A stretch of 29,619 bases of DNA from contig DATFYM010000010.1 of the NCBI GenBank assembly GCA_035315065.1, forward strand, positions 1 through 29,619, written 5' to 3'. The position numbers and the translations under genes are program-made. The stretch comes from DATFYM01 sp035315065. GTDB lineage: Bacteria > Acidobacteriota > Terriglobia > UBA7540. The notes under the pieces are model-generated. The model worked only from the letters and a program-made list of their open reading frames with translations. It was not told the origin of the DNA and ran no database searches. Positions 15,412 to 22,621 of the stretch are shown here, piece after piece. Position 1 is the first letter of the stretch, and every line of letters begins with the position of its first letter.

Positions 15412-15771
15412 TTGTTCTGCCGTCGCCTGCCGCGAGCCGCAGTCCTGCTGCCGGCAGTAGTGTTTTTCTGCCTGACGCCGCCGGAAGCCCTGGCGCGGGG
15501 CCCCGCCTTGTGCTTGTGGCAGCGCCTGTTCCATCTTGCTGCCTGCCCTGCGTGCGGGAGCACGCGAGCCCTGGCCGCGTTTTTCCACGGACGCTTTCGC
15601 GACGCGCTCGCGTTCAACCACAATGTGGTTGGGACGGCGCCACTCCTTCTCGGATTGCTTGCCGCTGACCTATTCAAGGCCGTCCAAACTCTCACCTCAA
15701 AAGGGTCACAGGCCGTTTGCCTGCGACGTGGCGACCGCCTGGACTTGACTAGAGTCGGAGAACCTAAGTGA
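15412..15771 (+). CDS. DUF2752 membrane protein
   Basis: The 119-residue protein has two hydrophobic segments (about 9-24 and 70-88) and the DUF2752 signature CPACGSTRALAAFFHGRFRDALAFN with paired cysteines. The function of the family is unknown; it is often found near TM2-domain genes. The start is a TTG seven bases after the TM2 gene's stop, with GGTGAG overlapping that stop as ribosome site. Its stop overlaps the next gene's ATG by one base (TGATG), indicating translational coupling. Confidence 0.82.
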   Translation: MFCRRLPRAAVLLPAVVFFCLTPPEALARGPALCLWQRLFHLAACPACGSTRALAAFFHGRFRDALAFNHNVVGTAPLLLGLLAADLFKAVQTLTSKGSQAVCLRRGDRLDLTRVGEPK

Positions 15772-17057
15772 TGGGCTTGCGTGATTTCCACCGCTCAGCG
15801 CGTGCGGAGTTACCGGCTGAACCGCTGGCTTGCTGGGCGTCGGTGTTCTTCAGCCTGTCGGTCCTCTCCATTTTGATTTCGCTGGCGGCGGCGCAAGCGT
15901 TCTTGTTTCTATCGGGCGTGGTCTACGCCGTCCACGTGCTCCGGGACCGGCCCCGCATCAGCTTTCCACCCGTCAAGCTGCCGTTGGCCCTCTTCTGCCT
16001 GACCACGGTCGTCTCCGTCTTTTTTGCTGCCGACCCCACCGTGGGCTGGCTTGCGGTCAGGAAGTTGGCTCTGTTCTTGATCGTGCTTCTGGCAGTCAAT
16101 CTGATGGCGAGCCGCAAACACCTCGAGTGGCTCTACCAGGCGCTCTTCGTCGAAGCTGCCGTGGCGGGGATCGTCGCGACCTGGCAGTTCGTGGTCCAGT
16201 ATCGAGCCGTCCGGGACCTTCATCCGCGCGAAATCTACCAGTATATGACGTCGGAGCGCATCCACGGCTTTCAGGGGCACTGGATGAACTTCGGCGGGCA
16301 GCAGATGCTGATCTTCGCCGCCTTGCTCGCGATGCTTGTTTTCTCGCGACTCCCCAGTCCCGACCCCCGACTCCCGCGAAGCGGCTCCATGGCCTCTCGA
16401 AGTCTCTGGTGGTGGCTGGTGCTCGCCGTCGTGATGCTCTCGATCGTCCTGAACTTCACCCGCGGCGTCTGGTTGGGCTGCGTAGTTGCTACCCTCTACC
16501 TTGTGGGCCGCTGGAGACCGCGATGGCTTTGGGTGCTGCCGGTGCTGGCGGTCGCGGGGTACTTTGCCGCTCCCGGTTTGGTGCACCGGCGCATCGCGAT
16601 CGTTGGCCACCCGTCGCGCGATCCGTCGCTCTCCATCCGCCTCGAGATGTGGGGCGTAGGCCGGCGAATGATCGCGCGGCACCCGTGGGTGGGAGTCGGA
16701 CCCAACAACATCACTGAGGTCTATACCCTTTATCTCGCGCCGGGCGAAACTCCCCAGAGGGGCTACCGCGAACACCTGCACGACAACTTCATCCAGTTGG
16801 CGGCGGAGCGAGGTCTCCCCGGTGTTGCGACCTGGGTGTGGTTCATGACGGCCCTTGTGTGGTACTGCTGGAGAATCGCCCGGCGGCGCCTTGCACCGCG
16901 TTGGATTTCGGACGGCGCTCTGGCCGGCTGGCTGGCTTTTGTCGCCGAGGGGTTCTTCGAGTTCAACTTCGGCACTTCGCCGGTCCTGATGCTGTTTCTT
17001 TTCGTATTGTCAACGCCTTTTATTGTGGAGAGAATCGCGAAAACCGATGACCGGTAG
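15771..17057 (+). CDS. O-antigen ligase/polymerase (Wzy/WaaL family)
   Basis: The 428-residue protein has ten or more transmembrane helices and the Wzy_C region with the large periplasmic loop: FTRGVWLG, RLEMWGVGRRMIARHPWVGVGPNNI and HLHDNFIQLAAERGLPG, the last holding the family's His-x-His motif. It joins or polymerises undecaprenyl-linked glycans at the periplasmic face. Start: the ATG at 15771, overlapping the previous stop, with GGAG ten bases upstream. The segment SRLPSPDPRLPRSG (about residues 193-206), between two membrane helices, is encoded by a four-unit 7-base repeat and looks like a later insertion. The flippase and glycosyltransferases downstream suit a surface-polysaccharide pathway. 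Confidence 0.88.
   Translation: MGLRDFHRSARAELPAEPLACWASVFFSLSVLSILISLAAAQAFLFLSGVVYAVHVLRDRPRISFPPVKLPLALFCLTTVVSVFFAADPTVGWLAVRKLALFLIVLLAVNLMASRKHLEWLYQALFVEAAVAGIVATWQFVVQYRAVRDLHPREIYQYMTSERIHGFQGHWMNFGGQQMLIFAALLAMLVFSRLPSPDPRLPRSGSMASRSLWWWLVLAVVMLSIVLNFTRGVWLGCVVATLYLVGRWRPRWLWVLPVLAVAGYFAAPGLVHRRIAIVGHPSRDPSLSIRLEMWGVGRRMIARHPWVGVGPNNITEVYTLYLAPGETPQRGYREHLHDNFIQLAAERGLPGVATWVWFMTALVWYCWRIARRRLAPRWISDGALAGWLAFVAEGFFEFNFGTSPVLMLFLFVLSTPFIVERIAKTDDR
16347..16374. repeat. In-frame heptad array inside the O-antigen ligase gene
   Basis: Four units in exact 7-base register: CGACTCC, CCAGTCC, CGACCCC, CGACTCC. They encode the loop SRLPSPDPRLP between membrane helices. Word, unit number and length equal those of the array inside trmFO, 6.2 kb away. 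Confidence 0.85.
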
Positions 17058-17123
17058 TGGTACGGCTTGCCAAACCCGCCTCCGTTTGTGCCGTCAGGGC
17101 CGTCGGGGTCGGGGCTGCCGCAT

Positions 17124-17152
17124 TTGACCAAGCGCTGAGGAGTCGATACAAT
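17124..17152 (+). promoter_or_regulatory. Sigma-70 promoter of the vapBC remnant
   Basis: TTGACC (17124-17129), a 17-base spacer and TACAAT (17147-17152) are close to consensus and lie 37 bases before the antitoxin ATG. It is the best canonical promoter in the window. 17058-17123 shows nothing else. Confidence 0.75.
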
Positions 17153-17189
17153 CATCAGGCACCTCAGCATGTGCAACGAGGAGTCACCG

Positions 17190-17435
17190 ATGCCCGGTAC
17201 GCGACGAACCCAGCTTTTGATGGACCCGGACGAATTTCGGCGACTTCGAGCGATGGCTCGGCAAAGGAAGACCTCCGTGGCCGAATTGATTCGCTCCGCC
17301 GTGCGGAAGGTATACCTTGAGTCACAACCGGACCGCGGAGCCATTGTCGAAGAAATCTTGAGCATGAATTTGCCGCAGATAACCTGGAAGGAGGCGGAGA
17401 AGGAAATCCAGGCCGGGCATGCAGGTCTTCCTTGA
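17190..17435 (+). CDS. Ribbon-helix-helix antitoxin (VapB-like)
   Basis: The 81-residue product opens with a beta strand and two helices of a CopG/Arc-type DNA-binding fold (RRTQLLMDPDEFRRLRAMARQ, then TSVAELIRSAVRKVY). The C-terminal part would wrap the toxin. CGAGGAG six bases before the ATG at 17190 is a good ribosome site and is preferred to the ATG at 17169. Its end overlaps the start of a PIN-domain toxin by 17 bases. The partner is reduced to 28 codons, so this antitoxin is probably an orphan autorepressor under the promoter at 17124. Confidence 0.78.
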   Translation: MPGTRRTQLLMDPDEFRRLRAMARQRKTSVAELIRSAVRKVYLESQPDRGAIVEEILSMNLPQITWKEAEKEIQAGHAGLP

Positions 17436-17505
17436 CACCAACATCTTCCTTTACGCCGCTGGCGTCTCCCATCCCCTTAGCGACGGCTGCCAACAAAGAA
17501 ATTGA
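17419..17505 (+). pseudogene. VapC-like PIN toxin truncated after 24 residues
   Basis: The frame opens MQVFLDTNIFLYAAGVSHPL, a textbook PIN-domain N-terminus with the first catalytic Asp (residue 6), and continues SDGC as in related toxins. It then enters the word-repeat hairpin beginning about 17495 and stops at 17503-17505. Nothing resembling the other 100 residues or the remaining acidic active-site residues is found beyond the hairpin. The break coincides with the repeat, suggesting that its arrival, or a deletion at it, destroyed the toxin. Confidence 0.8.
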
Positions 17506-17622
17506 CGACTGCAGATTGCTGATTGACGATCGGAAACGAGGAGTAGGCAAACGGCGCGGCTTTTCAACAGGCTCGCAATCGTCAATGAGGCGGTCTTGCA
17601 ATCGTCAATCGTCAATTCTTCT
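17495..17622. repeat. Word-repeat hairpin, word ATTGACG, inside truncated vapC
   Basis: The left arm (17499-17532; ATTGACG-ACTGCAG-ATTGCTG-ATTGACG in 7-base units) and right arm (17573-17622; CAATCGT units) are inverted copies around a loop of about 40 bases. The word is shared with the hairpin at 11051 and the half-element near 26490. Confidence 0.85.
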
Positions 17623-17693
17623 GACGGGGGAGGGGTGTGGTTACGTTATCGCCGGCCATTGCCAAGAATTAGGTGTTACAGCACACTAGCAAC

Positions 17694-19244
17694 ATGCCTT
17701 CAAGAAGCCTCCTCGTCCGGAGTTCCATTCTGGTGGGCTCCTTCTCTTTTCTGGGCAGTGTGACGGGGATCCTTGTTGAGACCAGCATCGCGGCGAAATT
17801 GGGTCTCTCCCAAAGTTCGGATACGTTCTACGCAGCCTATAAGATTCCTTACCTTGTTACCAATCTGGTCTCGGCGGGCGCACAGTTTTCGCTGGTGCCT
17901 TTCTTTGCCGCGCTCGAGGCCAAGCGGTCGTCCGACGAACTCTGGCAAGGGCTGAGCTTCGTCATCAACCTGTTTTTCCTCGGGTTCAGCCTGCTCGCCT
18001 TGCTGGGGGCGGCGGCCTCGCCGTGGCTGGTGCGCGGCGTTGCGCCGGGCTTCACGCATTCCCAGACCGAGTTGGCGGCACGGGTGGCACGCTGGCTTTT
18101 CCTCATGATCGTTCCTGCCTGCCTCTCAGAGGGATGCCGATCTTTTCTGTACAGCCAGCATCGCTTCGCCCTCGCCTCCTCGGCTGGGTTCTTCCGCAAC
18201 GCCGCGGTAATCGCCAGCATTGTTTTCACTTTCCGTCGCTACGGGCTCTACAGCATCGTGCTGGGATACCTGGTGGGACATTCTCTCGCGCTACTGATCC
18301 TGGGCGCTCAGATCGTGATTTCGTTTCCGGCGCGCTACTCGCTTACCCTCAAAGGAAGCGGTCGGGCCTTCCGGATGCTGCGAGGCTCGGGCGCAGCGCA
18401 GGTGACGGTGGCTGTGATGTGGCAAGGCGTGGTGCTGGTGGAGACCATCATCGCCTCTTTTCTTCCCGCCGGAACGCTGACCGCTTTGAACTGGGGCTCG
18501 AAGATCATGTCCACTATTAGCGAGTTGCTGGCGGGAACTATCGGCACGGTAGCACTACCGGCGCTGTCGCGCGCGGTGGTCCGGCAGGACCGGGAGGAAG
18601 AGCATCGGACCTTTCAGGATACACTGGAGGTCGCCCTGGTTCTGGTCTCTCCGGCGATGCTCTTCTGCCTGATGCTTTCGCCCAACATCGTACGGCTCAT
18701 TTTTGAGCGCGGCAACTTTACCGCTCACGCCGCGACTCTGATGAGAGAGGTTTTCTTCTACTACAGCCTCACCCTGCTGTTCTATTCCTGCCTGCGCATC
18801 TTGACGTTCTATCTTTTCGCCCGCCAGGAGCCGGCCGCGTACGCGCGGGTTTCGGCGCTGCAGTACGGCCTCACGGTGGCGTTCGACTTGTTCTACGTGG
18901 GCGTTCTTCGGCTGGGAGCGAAGGGCATTCCGCTGGGCCTGCTCACGGCCTTGACTCTGACGCTGGCGTTCGCTTATCAGCGGGACCTCGCCCGGCTGCG
19001 GCAGGCCCTCAGCCGCAACCTGGGTCGCTTCGCGGCGAAGGACCTTGCCGGCTGTGCCCTGGCCGCGCTGATGGTGGTCGTCCTGCGAGCACTCGTCCGC
19101 GCTCCGGTCACGAGTGTGCAGAATTTCGTTTACTTGTGCGAGCTTTGCGGAGCCGGCAGCGCGATCTACCTCGGGACACTGGCGGTTTCGCGGGCTGTAC
19201 CCGTCGCTCGCCTGGCGGCCGTCTGGCAGCGCGGCGAAGGGTGA
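17694..19244 (+). CDS. MurJ/Wzx-type lipid-linked oligosaccharide flippase
   Basis: The 516-residue protein has about 13-14 transmembrane helices and resembles the MviN/MurJ branch of the MOP superfamily: SVTGILVETSIAAKLGLSQS and DTFYAAYKIPYLV at the start, LTALNWGSKIMSTISELLAG and IGTVALPALSRAV in the middle, then IVRLIFERGNFTAHA, the conserved MurJ-like segment. It should move lipid-linked sugar precursors across the inner membrane. The polysaccharide-gene context favours a surface-glycan substrate over lipid II, but this cannot be settled by sequence alone. The ATG at 17694 gives a normal N-terminus; no ribosome site is evident, and a GTG lies 21 bases upstream. Confidence 0.85.
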   Translation: MPSRSLLVRSSILVGSFSFLGSVTGILVETSIAAKLGLSQSSDTFYAAYKIPYLVTNLVSAGAQFSLVPFFAALEAKRSSDELWQGLSFVINLFFLGFSLLALLGAAASPWLVRGVAPGFTHSQTELAARVARWLFLMIVPACLSEGCRSFLYSQHRFALASSAGFFRNAAVIASIVFTFRRYGLYSIVLGYLVGHSLALLILGAQIVISFPARYSLTLKGSGRAFRMLRGSGAAQVTVAVMWQGVVLVETIIASFLPAGTLTALNWGSKIMSTISELLAGTIGTVALPALSRAVVRQDREEEHRTFQDTLEVALVLVSPAMLFCLMLSPNIVRLIFERGNFTAHAATLMREVFFYYSLTLLFYSCLRILTFYLFARQEPAAYARVSALQYGLTVAFDLFYVGVLRLGAKGIPLGLLTALTLTLAFAYQRDLARLRQALSRNLGRFAAKDLAGCALAALMVVVLRALVRAPVTSVQNFVYLCELCGAGSAIYLGTLAVSRAVPVARLAAVWQRGEG

Positions 19245-19262
19245 CAGCGGGGCATTTCGGGG

Positions 19263-19438
19263 AGGGTGCGCGACATAAAAGTGAGAAGAATCCACAGATT
19301 TCACAGATTGTAAAGATTAGAAGACAAGGATCGGCCGGTATTCCAGAGAGATCGTGTTCTGAGTCTTCGCTCTTCCTTCCGTGTAATCTGTGTAATCTGT
19401 GTAATCTGTGGATTCTCCCCTTTCTTGTCGCGCACCCC
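19263..19438. repeat. Word-repeat hairpin, word TGTGTAATC (9-base period)
   Basis: The left arm (19263-19322) begins GGGTGCGCGACA and continues with CACAGATT units. The right arm (19378-19438) has four 9-base units of TGTGTAATC/TGTGGATTC and ends TTGTCGCGCACCC. The outer 12-15 bases are unique-looking and well paired, so the element has defined ends. The loop contains GAAGACA and GTCTTCGCTCTTCC. Confidence 0.88.
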
Positions 19439-19452
19439 TTCAGGGAGCTTGG

Positions 19453-20442
19453 ATGGCGCTTTATCGCGTTCTGGTGGTGACCAATCTCTGGCCCACCGAA
19501 TCCGATCCTGGGTATGGAAGCTTCGTCCGCGCCCAGATGGAATCGCTGCGACCCTTGGGCGTGGAATTCGATCTCCTTTTCATCAACGGGCGTGAGTCGC
19601 GGCGGAACTATCTGCGCGCGATCGGCGAGTTGCGTCGGCGACTGAAGCGCCAGCAGTACGATTTGATTCACGCCCACTTTGGCCTGTCGGGGCTTGTCGC
19701 TCGTTGCCAACTCAAAGTGCCGGTGGTGGTATCATTCATGGGCGACGATGTCCTCGGGCGGCCCCGGCTCGACGGTCGGATCACGCCCACCGGCCGGTTT
19801 TACAAAATCTCCAGTTTTGTGCTGGCTCGTCTGGTTGCCGCAGTCATCGTCAAGAGCCGGGAAATGAAATCCAGGCTCGCGCTGGATCGAGCGCATGTGA
19901 TCCCCAACGGGATCGACCTTGATTTGTTCAGCCCCGGCGACTCGGCGCAGGCGCGGCGAGCGCTCGGACTCGACCCCGCGAAGAAGTTCATCCTGTTTCC
20001 CTATGATCCTGCAGAGGCCCGCAAGCGTTATGATTTGATCCAAGCGGCGGTGGCCCTTGCTCGTGCCGAGATTCCCGAAATCGAGATTCTTCACGTACGC
20101 GGCGTTGCGCGCCACTTCATGCCGCTTTACATGGGTGCCGCCGATGTGCTGGTGCTGGCTTCCTTGTTCGAGGGCTCCCCTAACGCCGTCAAAGAGGCGA
20201 TGGCAGTGAACCTCCCCGTGGTGGCCGTGGACGTGGGTGATGTGGCCGAGTTGCTCGGACCCGCAGAAGGCAATTATCTCGTGCCGCGCAACCCGGAGGC
20301 CATGGCGGCGCGGATTGTGGAGATCTGCCGCAAGGGCACGCGCTCGTGTGGCCGAGCGTGGATCGCACGCTTATCGATGCCCAACGTCGCCCACCAGATC
20401 GTCGAAGTCTACGCCGACGTGATGTCCGGAGTCAGGGGCTAA
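19453..20442 (+). CDS. GT4-family glycosyltransferase
   Basis: The 329-residue enzyme has two Rossmann-like halves typical of GT-B retaining transferases: the acceptor half opens YRVLVVTNLWPTESDPGYGSFV, and the donor half contains HVIPNGIDLDLF, FPYDPAEARKRYDL and the nucleotide-sugar motif FEGSPNAVKEAMAVNLPVV (E-x7-E). It transfers a sugar from an activated donor to a lipid-linked or other acceptor in the cytoplasm; the sugar is not readable. The ATG at 19453 follows GGGAG by five bases. The frame is open upstream but only through repeat sequence. It follows the flippase in the same direction. Confidence 0.88.
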   Translation: MALYRVLVVTNLWPTESDPGYGSFVRAQMESLRPLGVEFDLLFINGRESRRNYLRAIGELRRRLKRQQYDLIHAHFGLSGLVARCQLKVPVVVSFMGDDVLGRPRLDGRITPTGRFYKISSFVLARLVAAVIVKSREMKSRLALDRAHVIPNGIDLDLFSPGDSAQARRALGLDPAKKFILFPYDPAEARKRYDLIQAAVALARAEIPEIEILHVRGVARHFMPLYMGAADVLVLASLFEGSPNAVKEAMAVNLPVVAVDVGDVAELLGPAEGNYLVPRNPEAMAARIVEICRKGTRSCGRAWIARLSMPNVAHQIVEVYADVMSGVRG

Positions 20443-20492
20443 GACGGGAGCCGGGAGTCAGAAGACAGACGACGGAAGACAGGAGCCGGAAG
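20443..20492. repeat. One-armed word repeat supplying a ribosome site
   Basis: Purine-rich units (GGGAGCC, GGGAGTC, AGAAGAC, GGAAGAC, AGGAGCC) run from the glycosyltransferase stop to the methyltransferase ATG. No inverted partner is present. AGGAG at 20481-20485 inside it is the likely ribosome site for the next gene. Confidence 0.65.
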
Positions 20493-21188
20493 ATGAAAGC
20501 GCCGATGCAACACTCGACCGGCATGAGCCGTGACTTGTATGCGCGCCTGCTGCGACACTTCAGCCGCAAGTCGCGACGCCAGAAATTTGAGTTGTTCGCG
20601 ACCGTTCTCAAGCCGCGGCCGGAGGATCGCATTCTCGATATCGGCGCGAGTGGCCGCGTCTTTACCGCGTATACTTTTGAAGATTTCTACCCCTATCCCG
20701 AGCGCATTATCGGAGGCGGAGTTGATCTGGAGGAAGTCGGTAGCGCCAGGCTGACGCACCCTTTATCTTGTTACGCGGTTTTGGACGGCTGCCAACTTCC
20801 GTTTGCGGACCAGAGCTTCGACATCGTTTTCTCCAATGCGGTCATCGAGCACATCCTGGGCGAGGGCCGGCAGGCGCAATTCGCCCGCGAGGTGATGCGC
20901 GTGGGCAGGAGCTGGTTCGTGACCACGCCCAATTACTGGTTCCCTTTTGAGAGTCATTACCATCTTCCGTTTATCCACTTCCTTCCCCAGCCGCTGCAGC
21001 GCACTTACAACCGACTGTTCGGCACTCACATCGCGAAGGGCGAGGTGCAGGACCTCGCCCTTCTTTCGGCACGTGGTCTACGGAAGCTCTTTCCCACCGG
21101 CACCATCGCGAAAGTCCGGATCACGTTTTGGCCGGAAACTTTGGTGGCTTATTACATTGATCCGAATCGCGACCGGGTGAAGAATTAA
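20493..21188 (+). CDS. Class I SAM-dependent methyltransferase
   Basis: The 231-residue protein has a Rossmann-type methyltransferase domain: motif I as ILDIGASGRVF (about 47-57, a variant of DxGxGxG), the acidic strand end GGGVDLEEV, DGCQLPFADQSFDIVFSNAVIEHI (motifs II-III), then WFVTTPNYWFPFESHYHLP. The last feature is usual in glycan- or small-molecule-methylating Methyltransf_11 proteins encoded in polysaccharide clusters. The ATG at 20493 is seven bases after AGGAG; an open frame upstream overlaps the previous gene and is rejected. It probably methylates a sugar or lipid-linked glycan of this locus. Confidence 0.83.
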   Translation: MKAPMQHSTGMSRDLYARLLRHFSRKSRRQKFELFATVLKPRPEDRILDIGASGRVFTAYTFEDFYPYPERIIGGGVDLEEVGSARLTHPLSCYAVLDGCQLPFADQSFDIVFSNAVIEHILGEGRQAQFAREVMRVGRSWFVTTPNYWFPFESHYHLPFIHFLPQPLQRTYNRLFGTHIAKGEVQDLALLSARGLRKLFPTGTIAKVRITFWPETLVAYYIDPNRDRVKN

Positions 21189-21312
21189 ACGCAGGGACAC
21201 CGAGGCACGGAGAAAACAAAAAGGCTCTCAGACTGAAGACGCCGCTTGTTTTCCTGGTATTTCCCATTCTTCTCTGCGCCTCTGTGCCTCTGTGTTGGAA
21301 ATCTTTCGCAAT
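21180..21312. repeat. Word-repeat hairpin, word CAGAGGCA, sister of 2141-2272
   Basis: The left arm (21180-21216) and right arm (21268-21312, TCTGCGCC-TCTGTGCC-TCTGTGTT) form an inverted pair. Its loop keeps TGAAGAC-CCG-TTGT-TTC and TTTCCCATTCTTCTC, matching the loop of the element at 2141 although the arms have diverged. The methyltransferase stop codon lies inside the left arm. Confidence 0.88.
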
Positions 21313-21357
21313 TATTTCACGGCTCCTGAGCATCGACGCGGGGCCGGCACTTTCGAT

Positions 21358-21363
21358 TATACT
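21358..21363 (+). promoter_or_regulatory. -10 box directly before a GTG start
   Basis: TATACT lies five bases before the GTG at 21369, which has no ribosome site. This spacing suggests a leaderless mRNA. No -35 is evident. Confidence 0.35.
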
Positions 21364-21368
21364 GCCTA

Positions 21369-22511
21369 GTGGACTCGCGCTTGACCCAGGACCTCTCAAC
21401 CGCTGCCAGTCGCCTGCACGTCTACTTGTTGCGCCGCCACTTTCGCGACGGATTGCTTATCGGACCCGATTATGGCGTGCGCTTCAACTTCCGCGCCTGG
21501 CGGTTTCTGAAGAGCGCGCTCCCCACGATCCGTTGGGGTGACGACTACGTTTTCATGCAGACTCAGGGCTACTGGATTCTCGCCAACTGGCTGCTCTACG
21601 ATCGAACCGGCGAGCCTCAGTACCGTGAGATCGCTCTCGCGACCTCGGACGCGATCCTGAGGCTTCAGACATCGGAAGGCTTTTGGGCGTATCCGCTTCC
21701 CGAGCGTCGACATCTTATTGCCACCGTCGAGGGCTGTTGGGCGTCGATCGGCCTCCTCGCCAGCTACACCCATGATCCGCGCGCCGAGTTCCTGGCCGCC
21801 GTCATTCGCTGGTACGACTTTCTGGTGACGCGGATTGGGTTCCAGGACCACACCCAAGGCAAGGCCGTCAACTATTTCGACCAGCCACGGGGCAAGGTGC
21901 CAAATAATTCGGTTCTGACCGCGTGGTTTTTTCTCTTGCTGTGGAATGCCTCCCGCGACCATCGTTTTCTCGAGCACGTCGACGGCCTCTTTCAATTCAT
22001 TGCCTTCGTGCAACGGCCTTCGGGGGAATTGCCTTACGTGATTGCGAGTCCCTACGAGCGCGGCCGGGAGCACTACCTTTGCTTTCAGTACAACGCCTTT
22101 AAGTTTCTGGAGTTGGCGCGGTGTACGCCGTTTGACCCGGGAAACCCCGCAGGCGCGCTGATGCCCTCACTAGCCAGATTTCTCGAGGGCGGCGCGACCT
22201 CGACGGGGGCGAGCGCCGTGGAGTGCGCCAGTCGCCGCCGCACGTGGCCGGAGGTAGACTACTACACGGCGGTGCTCGCGGCGGCTCTCGCGGAGGCGGC
22301 GAAGCTCGGCCTCGCCGACGGTGCCTTAAGCGAACGTTGCTACACGCGACTTCTCCAGCGGCAACGCCCTGACGGCAGCTTCTGGTACTCGACCGGCGAT
22401 TATGGCTTTCTCAGCGACCATCGCTCCTATCCGCGCTCCCAGGCCATGATGCTGGTCCATCTGTTGTATGGGGGTGGGAGTCGGGAGTCGGGGAGAAAGA
22501 CCTGGGAGTAG
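21369..22511 (+). CDS. Uncharacterised protein, probable alpha/alpha toroid, in polysaccharide locus
   Basis: The 380-residue soluble product is mostly paired helices with aromatic-rich turns (YVFMQTQGYWILANWLLYDRT, SEGFWAYPLP, GKVPNNSVLTAWFFLLLWNAS, RQRPDGSFWYSTGDYGFLSD), a pattern seen in six-hairpin glycosidase, polysaccharide lyase and prenyltransferase-like toroids. I cannot assign a family or catalytic residues. The start is GTG at 21369 directly after a TATACT box. The last dozen residues (GGGSRESGRKTWE) come from the following word repeat and are probably not part of the ancestral fold. Flanking genes suggest a role in modifying or cutting the surface polysaccharide. Confidence 0.7.
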   Translation: MDSRLTQDLSTAASRLHVYLLRRHFRDGLLIGPDYGVRFNFRAWRFLKSALPTIRWGDDYVFMQTQGYWILANWLLYDRTGEPQYREIALATSDAILRLQTSEGFWAYPLPERRHLIATVEGCWASIGLLASYTHDPRAEFLAAVIRWYDFLVTRIGFQDHTQGKAVNYFDQPRGKVPNNSVLTAWFFLLLWNASRDHRFLEHVDGLFQFIAFVQRPSGELPYVIASPYERGREHYLCFQYNAFKFLELARCTPFDPGNPAGALMPSLARFLEGGATSTGASAVECASRRRTWPEVDYYTAVLAAALAEAAKLGLADGALSERCYTRLLQRQRPDGSFWYSTGDYGFLSDHRSYPRSQAMMLVHLLYGGGSRESGRKTWE

Positions 22512-22615
22512 GGAATAGGGAGTAGGGAATAGGGAGTAGGGAGTAGGGAGTAGAGTAGACTAGGGGGAATGTCTTTCTTCCCGATTCCCTACTCCCCACT
22601 CCCGACTCCCCTCTA
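22472..22615. repeat. Word-repeat hairpin, words GGGAGTC and GGGAGTA
   Basis: The left side (22472-22568) has two to three units of GGGAGTC, the spacer GAAAGAC, then about seven 7-base units of GGGAGTA/GGGAATA. The right arm (22576-22614) is the inverse (GATTCCC, TACTCCC, GACTCCC). It spans the end of the upstream gene and stops seven bases before the asnB ATG. Confidence 0.88.
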
Positions 22616-22621
22616 AAAAAA

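Noticed and set aside
15830..16717. 295-residue plus-strand frame inside the O-antigen ligase gene
   Set aside because: Frame-shifted shadow with Arg/Pro-rich composition; the overlapping ligase frame has clear membrane helices and motifs.
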